From Oikopleura dioica (lineage: Eukaryota > Chordata > Appendicularia > Copelata > Oikopleuridae), in assembly GCA_907165135.1 (NCBI GenBank), contig OU015568.1:8874501-8938500 (forward strand): 64,000 bases of DNA, given 5' to 3'. This document shows, one piece after another, positions 46,428 to 55,939 of this stretch. The notes beneath the pieces were generated by a model. That model was not told where the DNA came from and did no database searches. It saw nothing but the letters and a program-made list of their open reading frames with translations. How positions within the stretch are numbered: position 1 is the first letter of the stretch; the number at the start of each line of letters is the position of its first letter. The position numbers and the translations under genes are program-made.

Positions 46428-49251
46428 TCAGCAAATATCCGGCTCTCCAATTTGATCTAAGGTTCTCAGTTTCTTCAACCCTTCGGTCGTCTTTGTAAAG
46501 AAACCTTCTGCGGAGCCGTGTAAAGAATTCGAAAACAGTGAAAAAACATTATGAAGAAGGTCTGATTCAATTTGTGAGCTGACAAGAGGATTGCTTGTTA
46601 CAATCGTTTCGAATGACACTAGTTTCTTCGCCAAATGCTTGTCTACTTCTATCGCTAGTTGCTCGCAAGTTTGGCGGCTCTTTTCAGGAAGAAGATTTGT
46701 TTCCAGGAGTTGAAGATGAATCTTATCAAAAGTGAGATGACAGTAATAGGCGATTTCTACCTGTATTTTGGACAAAGATGGCAGCAACGACGATGAAACT
46801 TGCTCCAGTTCCTTTATATGCGCCAATTTTCCCGCGTTATACGCATACAGCGCGTCACTACAGTAATAATAAGCTACAGTAATAAATCAAAGGAAATTAA
46901 AACTATTGATTTACTTCCAACTACCTGATGTCTTGATATGCGTTGTTGACGATTTGCTTCGTCAGGGCCGTTTCAAACGCAAGAACATTCGCAATCACTT
47001 GATCATATTTTTCCTGAATAGAAACATTGATTACAATTGATAAATTTGAATATTAATCTACCTGAAAGCGTGGGCTATCCCTCAACGGCTGAGCATAGGG
47101 TCGATCTTCTTCCCATACGATTAGACTCGTCCGAATGCAGCTAATCGTGTTCACAATCGCGCAGACTTTATCCAACGAAATCGACCCCACATCAGAGAGC
47201 TGAATCAAACCAAGCCGGAACTCGTCGATAATTTCAAGCTCTGTCGCACTCGTTTTTTATATTGCTACTGTTGTAAATTTCGATTCCTGATTGATAAGAA
47301 TCGGAAAGGAGCGAAATACAAAAGGTATGATTTTCCGCCTGGCTGTTTAGTAGGGGCATTTCGTGGGGCGCTATTTTACGAGCTTAGATACCAAGTCATA
47401 TAAGAATCCGCTCAATACCAACACCGCCGCATAAAACAAAAGAAAGCCAAATAGAGAGTAAAGACTCGATCAGCTCGAAAACAAATCCAACTAAATCTCA
47501 ATCTACGCTTATCGATTTATATCTCAGATAAAAAAAAACGAGGAGTAATCAAGAGAGAACATGGAACAGCACGCTGTCAATCCCTACATGCTCGCCTTCA
47601 TCGTCGGAGTCCTCGTCTACGTTTACGCTGATATTATCGAGCAGTTCTTGGCGACTTTTGGACTTTAGATATTAATTCATAAAATGACCTTTCTCTTGAA
47701 TTGAAATTTTCTGCAAAGCTTGTGTACCCAATTTAAAACTGAATAGTACATAGAAAATATATAAAATGACTTTTCTTAATTAAATTTTTCAAGATAAGAT
47801 GTTGAACCTATTAAATTACAAATTATTTAATATCTTATATAACTTATATAATATAGGGCCACACTTGAGAAGTATCTTCTTCCTGTGAACCTCGCCAGTT
47901 TTTGTATACCCAGTTTATAAATAATTATCGGGTGGTTATCGTTTTGCCAGACCCGCGTTGTTTATTAAACCAAGAAATTCTTAACTTTACTTTCTCATCT
48001 GTACACTATTTACTATTTAACATTGTCTATGTTTATGCCTAATAAAACTGAATGAAATTATGTAAAATAAATAAAATAAAAATCAATTATAAAATGAAAT
48101 GTAACCCTTTAAAGTTAGTATTTCGAGACCTATTTGCACCAAACAGAACGAACAATTCAACAATTTCTTTAAAAATGACTTTGCCTCTGATAATAAAAAG
48201 TAAATCGTAAAATGAAACGCTAGCACTTCAACCTAATTGAAGATGGAAAAGCGCTAGAAATAAACGATTTCCTTGAAAATAAAACTTTGTCCGGGTTTTC
48301 TGAGACAAGCACTGGCATCGTCGATTAGTTAATTGCAGGATATCAAAGAATTGCATCGCTACTTCTTCTGATTTGATCGGAAACTCTCCACTGATAATTT
48401 CCTCTAGCATTTTTCTGGACGACACTAGCTCCAAGCCAACCCATCTAAAAGAAAGTCAACTTTCGTAAACCGTCAAAAATGTTCTTTCGTTACCTCGCCG
48501 CAATATCGTCATGCTCCAGAATCGCAAGAGGCCTGTGCATTTCTGCGATAGTAGGTTCAAACAGCTGTAACTCAGCGTCATTCGAAATGATTTCATCGAT
48601 GATATGACTGAAAACTTCATCATCAAGCTCTAATTCAAAATCGTCTTCGACTTTTCGCGCTGCAATTCTCAACAGCTCTGCAACGAATTCAATCGAGGCC
48701 GAGAACTCGTCAAAAATTTCTTCCGCAATCGTCGTGATGAAGTTTTGATACTCGTTGATCCACTTGTAAATAATAGAAAGAAAGTATTCCGGTTTCGCTG
48801 GGTCGTTTAATTTTGAGTTTGCGGAGTAGAAGAAGATTGAAAATTTCTTCCTGAGCGGCGCGACGAGTGCTACAATCGCTGCTTTTTGACCCGAAGCGAG
48901 ATGCTTCGGCAGGTTGAGATCATCCAACCGGCACAGCTGATTTTTAAGAGCCTTTGTGTCGGCCTTTGTGTACTTGTTTTCTTTCAATTTATCCGGGAAT
49001 CCTAATTTGGCGAGTTCAACAGCTACAGCTTGTTCGAGCGGCTCTGTTAGCGCTCGCTGCCAAGTTCGGCAGTATTCATCGACGTAGTCTTTGACCCCTG
49101 ATGCTTCAGTCGCTGAAATGCTGGAACACAGTTTTCTCAGCTTTGAGTAGTGTTCCGTCGCTTTTGAAAAGTTTTCGGAGGAGTCCTTGATGTCGGAGGA
49201 AATCTGCTCCAGCTCGTTGAAGAGTATCTTTTGAGGGATGGAAAATGCATT
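46428..49251 (-). CDS. RINT1: RINT1/TIP20 family vesicle-tethering protein
   Basis: Exons: 48494-49251, 48286-48444, 47062-47248, 46925-47013 and 46428-46857. The C-terminal RINT1/TIP20 domain matches the family along its length: PLRKKFSIFFYS, KPEYFLSIIYKWI, HIIDEI, ARWVGLE, then ELEIIDEFRLGL and VFSLFSN near the end. RINT1 works with ZW10 and NBAS in ER-Golgi tethering and in mitosis. The N-terminal 200 residues of vertebrate RINT1 are missing. The only ATG after the upstream stop (49249-49251) is one base out of frame with the rest, across an A4 run at 49230-49233. The intron 47249-48285 is 1037 bp, by far the largest here, and hosts a plus-strand micropeptide gene. Confidence 0.85.
47399..47404 (+). 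promoter_or_regulatory. TATA-like element of the nested micropeptide gene
   Basis: TATAAG on the plus strand. Initiation near 47430 would give a short exon ending at a GTAAAG donor (47458). A 70-bp leader intron would end at the acceptor ATCTCAG (47521-47527), 33 bp before the ATG. Confidence 0.45.
47561..47668 (+). CDS. 35-residue single-pass membrane micropeptide nested in a RINT1 intron
   Basis: ATG 47561 to TAG 47666-47668. The peptide begins MEQHAVNPYM. A hydrophobic stretch (MLAFIVGVLVYVYA) follows, long enough to start a transmembrane helix, and the end is amphipathic (IIEQFLATFGL). It has its own TATA-like box, leader intron and acceptor on the strand opposite RINT1. The codons favour C or G at third positions (GTC, CTC, TAC), unlike the AT-rich flanks, which suggests real coding sequence. 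By size and topology it recalls small membrane regulators such as the sarcolamban/sarcolipin group or small mitochondrial membrane subunits, but no family match was recognised. Too short for ordinary gene finders. Confidence 0.6.
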   Translation: MEQHAVNPYMLAFIVGVLVYVYADIIEQFLATFGL

Positions 49252-49325
49252 TTTGTGGAAAAATAGGTCGGAAAATGAGGTTTAGTATAAAAAATACGGT
49301 TTGATTTTATTCAGTAAAAATGTTT

Positions 49326-50220
49326 CTACAGTTGGGGGCCAAGATTGAAAATGCGCACATAATTGTAAAACGATTCGCAGGAGCCTTCAAATCGACAGAG
49401 TCCGTAGCCTTTTCTCTTGGCATTCGTGTAATCGTGTTGAATGTAGTCGTACATGGCCGCTGCTGTCCGATTGTGACGCACCCAGATCGCCGGCTCGATT
49501 TCGAATTGGGTTGAATTTGAATCGCCGATTTTGACATTTTCTGTTCCGTAAAGATGCACGGCGCAGGTTGAAAGAGAATCGCTGATGTCAGAGTGATAGA
49601 TCATTTGAAGCTCTAACTCGTCGCAATAGTGGATTACTTCTTCGACAGAACTAGAATTATTGGATATAGAAAGCTTCAAAGGTTACTCTTGTTTACCTTA
49701 TCGTTGTATTTTTGCCGGCTGGAACGCGGACAGCTGATCTCAGGCCCATGAATTGCTCGCCAAAATACTCGCAGCAGGGAAGAGTTTCTTTTATGTGCTC
49801 CATTTGCATTCTACTCTGCACACTTCTTTCTTCTTCCCAGACGATTGCAAAAAGAACGAAGCACAAGACAACGAGGGAGAGAAAGAATCCAGTGTTGATG
49901 GATTGGCGGGTGAGGGAAAGAAGAGACGCTCGAGACTGGGATTCTTCCACTTGAAATTCTGCGATTCGAGTTAATTGATGAAGATAACGCTGGTTTCTAC
50001 CTGCCATGCGTTGAGCATGAGTTTGAAGTCTCTCTTCAATGTTTTGTTGTTCTAGGTCGATATCTTCTTGAGTTACCCTATCCGGAAAGAGCTTATCAAG
50101 GAATTTTCAATGTAATAAATTGTTATAAACAAGAAATAAGGGCAAAAATTTAAATTCCTTTTCCTCAGCATAAGTCGGCGGAATGTCCATCGTCGCGGGT
50201 TTATTTATTCCAAGGACCAT
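49326..50220 (-). CDS. Type II membrane glycoprotein, unidentified
   Basis: Model: 50159-50220, 50001-50077, 49697-49958 and 49326-49650. ATG 50218-50220 follows a 3' splice site (actaag). A charged cytoplasmic helix (EDIDLEQQNIEERLQTHAQR) leads to one transmembrane segment (GFFLSLVVLCFVLFAIVW), followed by an extracellular part with several N-glycosylation sites (NTT, NST, NRT) and five or six cysteines. Introns 49651-49696 and 49959-50000 are canonical. The first intron (50078-50158) fits only with GG-AG borders. The stop lies 75 bp before the RINT1 ATG. No family recognised. Confidence 0.65.
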
Positions 50221-50378
50221 TTTCCTTAGTTTATATAATTTTTAGCTTGATCCCCTGTTATCAACTGGCTGATCAAAAACCCTCTTCGTAAACACGAGAG
50301 AAACCGATCTAGAAACCCTGATCGTACTCGATCGATCGATTGAAAAAAAAAACTGTGGACTCAGAGTAAACCAACGCG

Positions 50379-50688
50379 TCAATTTCCATCCCTGACATGA
50401 ATTAACAGCGCTTTATGTGAAGATTCGAGCTCGACGAGTTGAGAATTCTCGCTTTCCCTCGTCTTTTCTGACAATTCAGAGGACTTCTCAGCTAACTCTT
50501 TTGCCTCATTTGTGAACTCGCTAATTTGATCATTCAACTTGTTAATTTCCTCCTCCGTCTGCTGAATATTTTTCTCTATTTTCTAATTATGCCTGTTCCG
50601 AGCTTCGCGGCTTACCCAAACTGGCTACTGGATCGCTTTCGAATCCGAACTGATCAAGAATTTCACACACGAGCTCGACATTTGTCAT
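50379..50688 (-). CDS. Small coiled-coil protein, unidentified
   Basis: Two exons, 50616-50688 and 50379-50575, with a 40-bp GT-AG intron; about 89 residues. After MTNVELVCEILDQFGF the protein is one continuous coiled coil rich in Glu, Ser and Lys (EINKLNDQISEF, ELAEKSSELSEKTRES). The ATG follows a strong acceptor (ccctatcag). The size and plan suit a structural subunit, for example in a kinetochore, augmin or tethering complex, but no homologue was recognised. Confidence 0.6.
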
Positions 50689-50853
50689 TTTCGTTCTGAT
50701 AGGGAAAATATAGGAGGTTTTCTTTTAGGTCTTCAAAATTTATTTTTTGCAGCAGTGAAGTCCGAATTTTTTTTTCAAAATTGGCAGGGTGAAATTGAAG
50801 TGAATATGGCTTGAATTGACAGTGATTTTATGTGAAGAAAATAAGGCACTTGG

Positions 50854-51396
50854 TTATTGAAGTTCTTCCAATTTATCTTGTGCAGTGAGGATTTCAGTGT
50901 TGAGGCCGTTTCGCAGTTTTAGTAGCTCTAGTTTTAACATCATCGCTTCCAAATGCGGTAGGGGTCGAATTGGCGACAGTTCAGTTCTGGCGAAAAGAAA
51001 AAGCTGGTCTTTTGCAGTTTTTCCTTTTTTCGGCAGCTTTTTCTTTGAAGAAACAGGAGGCTTCGATCCCACCAATTTGTAGGCTTTTTCTAGTGCTGCT
51101 AGTTGATCCTTTTTGAGAGCAATATTTTCGTTGAGTGCAGAAACTTCTTCACTTTTTGGATTTTGGCTGGGTTTTTCGGTTTGTTCGTGAACTTGTTCGG
51201 CTGGTGAAGGGGTTGAATTTCGGAGAGCTGGGAGGGCGTAGGTTGCGTATGGTCGGGCAACTTTTGCTGGTTGTGAAGATAATGTGGCAATAAAAGATTG
51301 TGAAGGGTTCTGGCTAAAGATTGGATTACAAATTGGAAAATGAGAAGAGCTTGTTTACCGATTTGTAATCCAATCAATTGGACGATTTTTGGGCAT
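50854..51396 (-). CDS. Unidentified Lys/Pro-rich protein overlapping its upstream neighbour
   Basis: Two exons, 51359-51396 and 50854-51313, with a 45-bp canonical intron; about 165 residues. It starts MPKNRPIDWITNR. A Ser/Pro/Gln-rich stretch follows, then a coiled coil (EEVSALNENIALKKDQLAALEKAY), a basic patch (SSKKKLPKKGK) and a second helix (LEAMMLKLELLKLRNGL). The ATG lies within the last exon of the upstream gene, overlapping it by 23 bp in another frame. Function unknown. Confidence 0.6.
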
Positions 51397-52510
51397 CTTT
51401 GTTTTTGCGAGAATCGTCTGGATATTGGATCTCTTCTGGTATTTCGCGGTCCGCAAATATTCGATCCCTAATAAATTTAAGCAAAATACTAGAATTGAAG
51501 GAACTTACTCATCGTAGGCAATGTTGATGTTAGCCAGACGCAGGATTAGCTCTTCACTCCTCTGCCAAACCTCCTTGAACTCATTCAGTCCAGGAGAGAA
51601 ACTGAAACAGTCCGATTTGTCGATTGAGGCCGTCAGCTCTTTCCTCTTGCTGTCATATTCGTCCAAAATGTCCTTCTTCGCGGCTGCATTGAACCACCTT
51701 CGGACGCCAATCGCGACGTTGACGTATTTTACCAGCGAGTTGGATTTCCCGTAGTCTATCGCTTTTTTCGTCTTCAGCATTTTTCGCAGGTAGATTCTCT
51801 CTTCCCTCTTGTTGTTTTTTATCAGAATGAAATCCACGACGTTTTGTTTAGTCGTTTTGTTGTAAAATTCCACAACCATCTCCATTTCGTCTCTTTCAGT
51901 CATTCCAGATGGGACAAACTTCAGATACACGTGGTTTCGTGGTTCTCTGATTTTATGCCCCTCTTTATCGACGACTGCGGCCTTTATTCCTAAAAAAGTC
52001 AAATAAACTTAATATGAGTACTTCGGACTTACTTTTAGCGTTTAGCTCAACGGACACTCGCGGACCATCCCGCCCCTCCATGTAGAAATGATGAATAAAA
52101 GGCTCTTTCGGAATGAGCCTATTCGTGGTCTCTTCCAATTCAAAGAAGATCTTGTCCTCGACGCTCCAGTGACGGACAAACTTCTTCGACTTGATCGCTC
52201 TCGCCGTTTCTGGATAGTTTTCGACCCCGGAATTGAGTGCCAGATCCGCTTCATTTTCCAGCACATCGAGCTGCTCCAGATATTGCTCGTTTTTTCTCAA
52301 CTGGCGGTTCAATCGTTTTACTGCCGCTTCGGTCTTTAGTTTCAGCTCGGGTTTGAGCTTGTCTCGCCCATTTTCCTCCCTAAAAATGATGAGTTTCCAA
52401 TTAAATTTTGAGCTTTGTACGTACCAAATCTGCCAGTATGTCAGTGAATCAACGACATTCTGGTTCCTTGTCATAGCGTAATATGCTAAGTCATGATTTG
52501 GGTCTATCAT
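51374..52510 (-). CDS. Unidentified charged protein, four exons
   Basis: Exons 52425-52510, 52033-52379, 51509-51989 and 51374-51466 with introns of 42-45 bp give about 335 residues. It starts MIDPNHDLAYYAMTRNQ and contains a YWQIW motif, a coiled-coil stretch (AAVKRLNRQLRKNEQYLEQL), a mixed alpha/beta middle and a final charged segment. There are no membrane segments. All splice sites are canonical. The start is 50 bp from the divergent small ORF at 52561, so the two may share a promoter. Confidence 0.7.
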
Positions 52511-52560
52511 CTTTTTTTTCTCTTTTTGACAAACGTCTTCGTTTTCCGGTTTCGCAGGGA

Positions 52561-52713
52561 ATGACCTTTTCCCGACTTATCAAATCGGCGAAAAATTTAT
52601 CGCCTACGCATTCCCTCTGCGCGCTGCTGGAAGACAGAGGATTCGCTTCTTACTTTCAAAACGAGTCTTCCGAAATCAAAATTTTCTTGACGAGAAAATC
52701 ATTCAATTACTGA
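52561..52713 (+). CDS. Small ORF with trans-splice-like acceptor
   Basis: 50 residues beginning MTFSRLIKSAKNLSP and ending RKSFNY. The ATG lies three bases after a 3' splice site (gtttcgcag), the arrangement seen at many starts in this window. The N-terminus is basic and free of acids for about 16 residues, as in mitochondrial presequences. No family recognised. Confidence 0.4.
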   Translation: MTFSRLIKSAKNLSPTHSLCALLEDRGFASYFQNESSEIKIFLTRKSFNY

Positions 52714-53047
52714 CGGAATTCAATTATTATTATTCAATCTATTTGTCGAAGAATTCATGAAAATTATGTGGGAATAAATCCGCTTCTTTTTGGCATTTAT
52801 TCAATTTTTCCACCTTTTTTTAGAGTTTTTTTAATTTCCAAGGGGCGAATTCTATGATTCTAGAGCTAGAAATTCCGTAAAAATCGATTCCCTAAGCAGC
52901 GATTTTTGTTTTGTTTACTCAAAAAGTGCAAACATACCGCTTTGTGCAAATACACTTAGTTTTTATGTCCTCTTTAGCCCGCTTATTTCCATTTTATTAC
53001 TTACAAGGTGTAATTACTGTCGCTGATTTCATTTTCTAAGAAAGAGA

Positions 53048-55671
53048 ATGGTCGAATTCGAGAATGATCCATGCTGCTTCAGCGACATCACCAAAATTCG
53101 AACGAAATCAATCCATTTCGACTGGACTATCGACTATTCCCTCAAACAGGTCAAAGGGTCAGCGGAATTGACCTGCGATGTCCTCGAAGAAGGCCTCTGT
53201 ACATTCATGTTGGATACCCGAGAACTGGATGTTCAAAAAGTCCTGATCGAGGGAAACGAAATGAAGTTTTCCTTCGGCCAAGCTGGCCAAAATGGCAAAT
53301 CAGAAGCGCTAGGCAAACCGCTTATCATTGTTCTTCCTGATGTTCCACCACCAAAAGGAGAAGATCTCGTCGTAAAGATCTTTTACAACACGACTGAGAA
53401 ATGCTCTGCTCTTCAGGAATGGATACTTATGTTTTTTATCGGGGTATTTAAATTTGCTACTGATTTTTCTGTGTTTTCTTGGAATTCGAAAAAGAAACTT
53501 CATTAGTTTCATAGTCAAATTTTTCGATATCTATTTCAATAAAATCATTGATAAGCAAAGAGTATCCTTGCAAAGTGGCTTACAAAGGAGCAAACCGCCG
53601 GTGGCGAGCACCCTTACATGTTCTCCCAGTGCCAGGCGATTCACGCCCGCTCTCTCTTCCCCTGCCAAGATTCTCCTGGAGTCAAGATCAAGTACACGGC
53701 CAAGGTCTCCGTTGCTGCTCCTCTCGTCGCCCTGATGAGCGCCAATCTCCAACACGATAAGACGGAGAAAACCGATTCTGTCAACACTTTTTACTTCTCC
53801 CAACATGTTCCTATGCCCTCCTATCTGGTCGCGATCGCGTCCGGCGCTTTGGAGAGCCGAGAAATTGGCCCTCGATCGCGAGTCTGGTCGGAGAAAGAGT
53901 TCGTCGACAAGGCTGCTTTTGAATTTTCGCAGACTGAAGACTTCATCAAGGCGGGAGAGTCCCTCCTCGGCCCTTATGTTTGGGGACAGTACGATCTTCT
54001 CGTCCTCCCTCCTTCTTTCCCCTACGGAGGGATGGAAAACCCCTGCCTGACTTTTGTCACTCCGACTCTTCTTGCCGGCGACAAATCTCTCGCAAACGTC
54101 GTTGCTCACGAAATCGCCCACTCCTGGACAGGAAACTTAGTGACTAACGTAAACTGGCAGCATTTCTGGCTCAACGAAGGACATACAGTTTTCGTTGAGC
54201 GAAAGATCGTCGAGAAAATTTACAATAGGCCGACTGCGGAGTTCCAGGCAATTGGTGGCTGGACAGGAAAGGTACACTTTTTTATCCCCTTTGATTCGGG
54301 GTAGTCTTCGTTGATTTCAAGAAAGTTGAGAACCTTGAAAAGGCCTTGTGGAAACTGTAGACACTTTGGGAGCAGAGCATGAGTACACCAAGCTGGTGAT
54401 TAAAAACGATGGCTCTGTTGACCCAGACGATTCTTTCTCCCGGATTCCATACGAAAAAGGCTTCTCGCTTCTTTACCACCTCCAGTCGCTCGTTGGCATT
54501 CCTAAGTTTGAAGGCTTTCTCAAAGGCAACGGTGATAGAAAAAGAGTACCTCAATAAAGATTTAATCGAGGAAGTCGAGCTTTTGGGCGAAACGCATGAA
54601 TTCACCAAATTGGTGATCAAGCAATCCGGGTCAATCGACCCCGACGACGCCTTTTCGAGCATTCCTTATGAAAAAGGTTTCGCGCTGTTGTACCATCTTG
54701 AGACTCTTTTGAGTGTTCCTAAGTTTGAGGCATTCCTCAAAGGTAAAAACTTTTATTGAGCCATTTTTCTATCACTTTTCGAAGCCTACATCGAGGCATT
54801 CTCCTACAAAGCGTTGGATACTCAACAATGGAAGGACCTTCTTTTCAAGCACTTCTCTGGTTCAGAAGAAGATACCGCTATTTTGAATAAGGTCGACTGG
54901 GATGCTTGGTTCAACAACACTGGAATGCCTCCTGTTCCTAAGCCACAGTACGATACAAGCCTACAGGATGTGTGCACCGCTGTAAGTTTCAAAAATCATA
55001 AAATTTTGATGCTTTTTCTTTCCCGGCTCTTGAATTTTTGATCAATATTCTACCCTTGAATTCAAATTCCAGTCGAACCTTTGTTCATGGATCGGCTGAG
55101 CCATTTCACGGGGAGATCATACTTCATAGATTATTTCGCGTTCCTTTTCTCATACTTTTCCGAATTTGGAGAAAAATGAATCGCCGATTTTCTAACAGAT
55201 TCTTCAGCTGGCGAAAAAGTGGCGCGCAGGTGACGGTGCTCCAAGTGCGGATGATATTGCCTCATTCAATTCCGGTCAGCTTCAAGAATTCCTCGACCAG
55301 CTTGTCCTCGATAGTTCCTTCTCACCCGAGCAGGTTCAGCAAATGTCCGATGTTTATAAGGGCATTTCAGAGTCGCACAACTCGGAAGTGCGTTTCCGAT
55401 GGATTCACCTTGGCCTCAAATCACGATTCAAGCCAGCTATTGATAATGCTTTGGCGATGGTCACCGAACAGGTAAATTTGCCCCCGAGTTCGTCTTTGAC
55501 CTCATTTGACTCTTTCTCTAGGGGCGTATGAAATTCACACGACCGTTGTACCGAGACTTGAAGAATTGGGACCTCGCGCTGCCAAGAGCGGTGGAAACTT
55601 TCAAAAAGAATCGTCCATCGATGCATCCGACCACTGCCGCCCTCGTTGCCAAAGACCTTGGGCTGCAATAA
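53048..55671 (+). CDS. LTA4H: Leukotriene A4 hydrolase (zinc aminopeptidase)
   Basis: Exons: 53048-53416, 53576-54266, alternative 54343-54525 or 54560-54742, 54785-54981, 55209-55471 and 55522-55671. The catalytic exon carries the substrate motif GGMEN and the zinc site HEIAHSW with the distal Glu 18 residues on (WLNEGHTV). The C-terminal helical domain ends [26 protein letters not shown], close to vertebrate LTA4H throughout. The enzyme hydrolyses LTA4 to LTB4 and trims tripeptides. The introns at 53417 and 54267 need GA-AG borders to preserve SALQ|WLT and GGWT|G. The exon covering the catalytic Tyr383 region occurs twice. Confidence 0.95.
54343..54742 (+). repeat. Tandemly duplicated LTA4H exon (mutually exclusive pair)
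   Basis: Copy A (54343-54525) and copy B (54560-54742) are each 183 bp, start and end in phase 1, and encode 61 aligned residues (…[15 protein letters not shown]… and …[15 protein letters not shown]…). Only 34 bp separate them. Copy A ends at a GC donor and copy B at GTAAAA. Confidence 0.9.
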
Positions 55672-55939
55672 GTTATAAAAATCCTTTTTGTTCAATTTTC
55701 CTTTGATTACATGTATGATTATTATTTCTGTTAATTACACCGGTACGTTCTGATTCTTTTGATTCAATAAAGCCAAATAGTCTTCAATACATACAACCGG
55801 CTACTGTGGAAACAGTAGATTCATTGATTAGATGTACGGATCTTTCGCGCAACATTAGCCAGCTATTACGTAACATCTCTGACCAAGATCGCAGTATTTT
55901 TCGACTTTCAAAGCAAAAAAATATTGAAAATCAGAGAGA

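Noticed and set aside
53531-54121. Minus-strand 196-codon ORF.
   Set aside because: Shadow of the LTA4H catalytic exon, which carries the zinc-site motifs on the plus strand.
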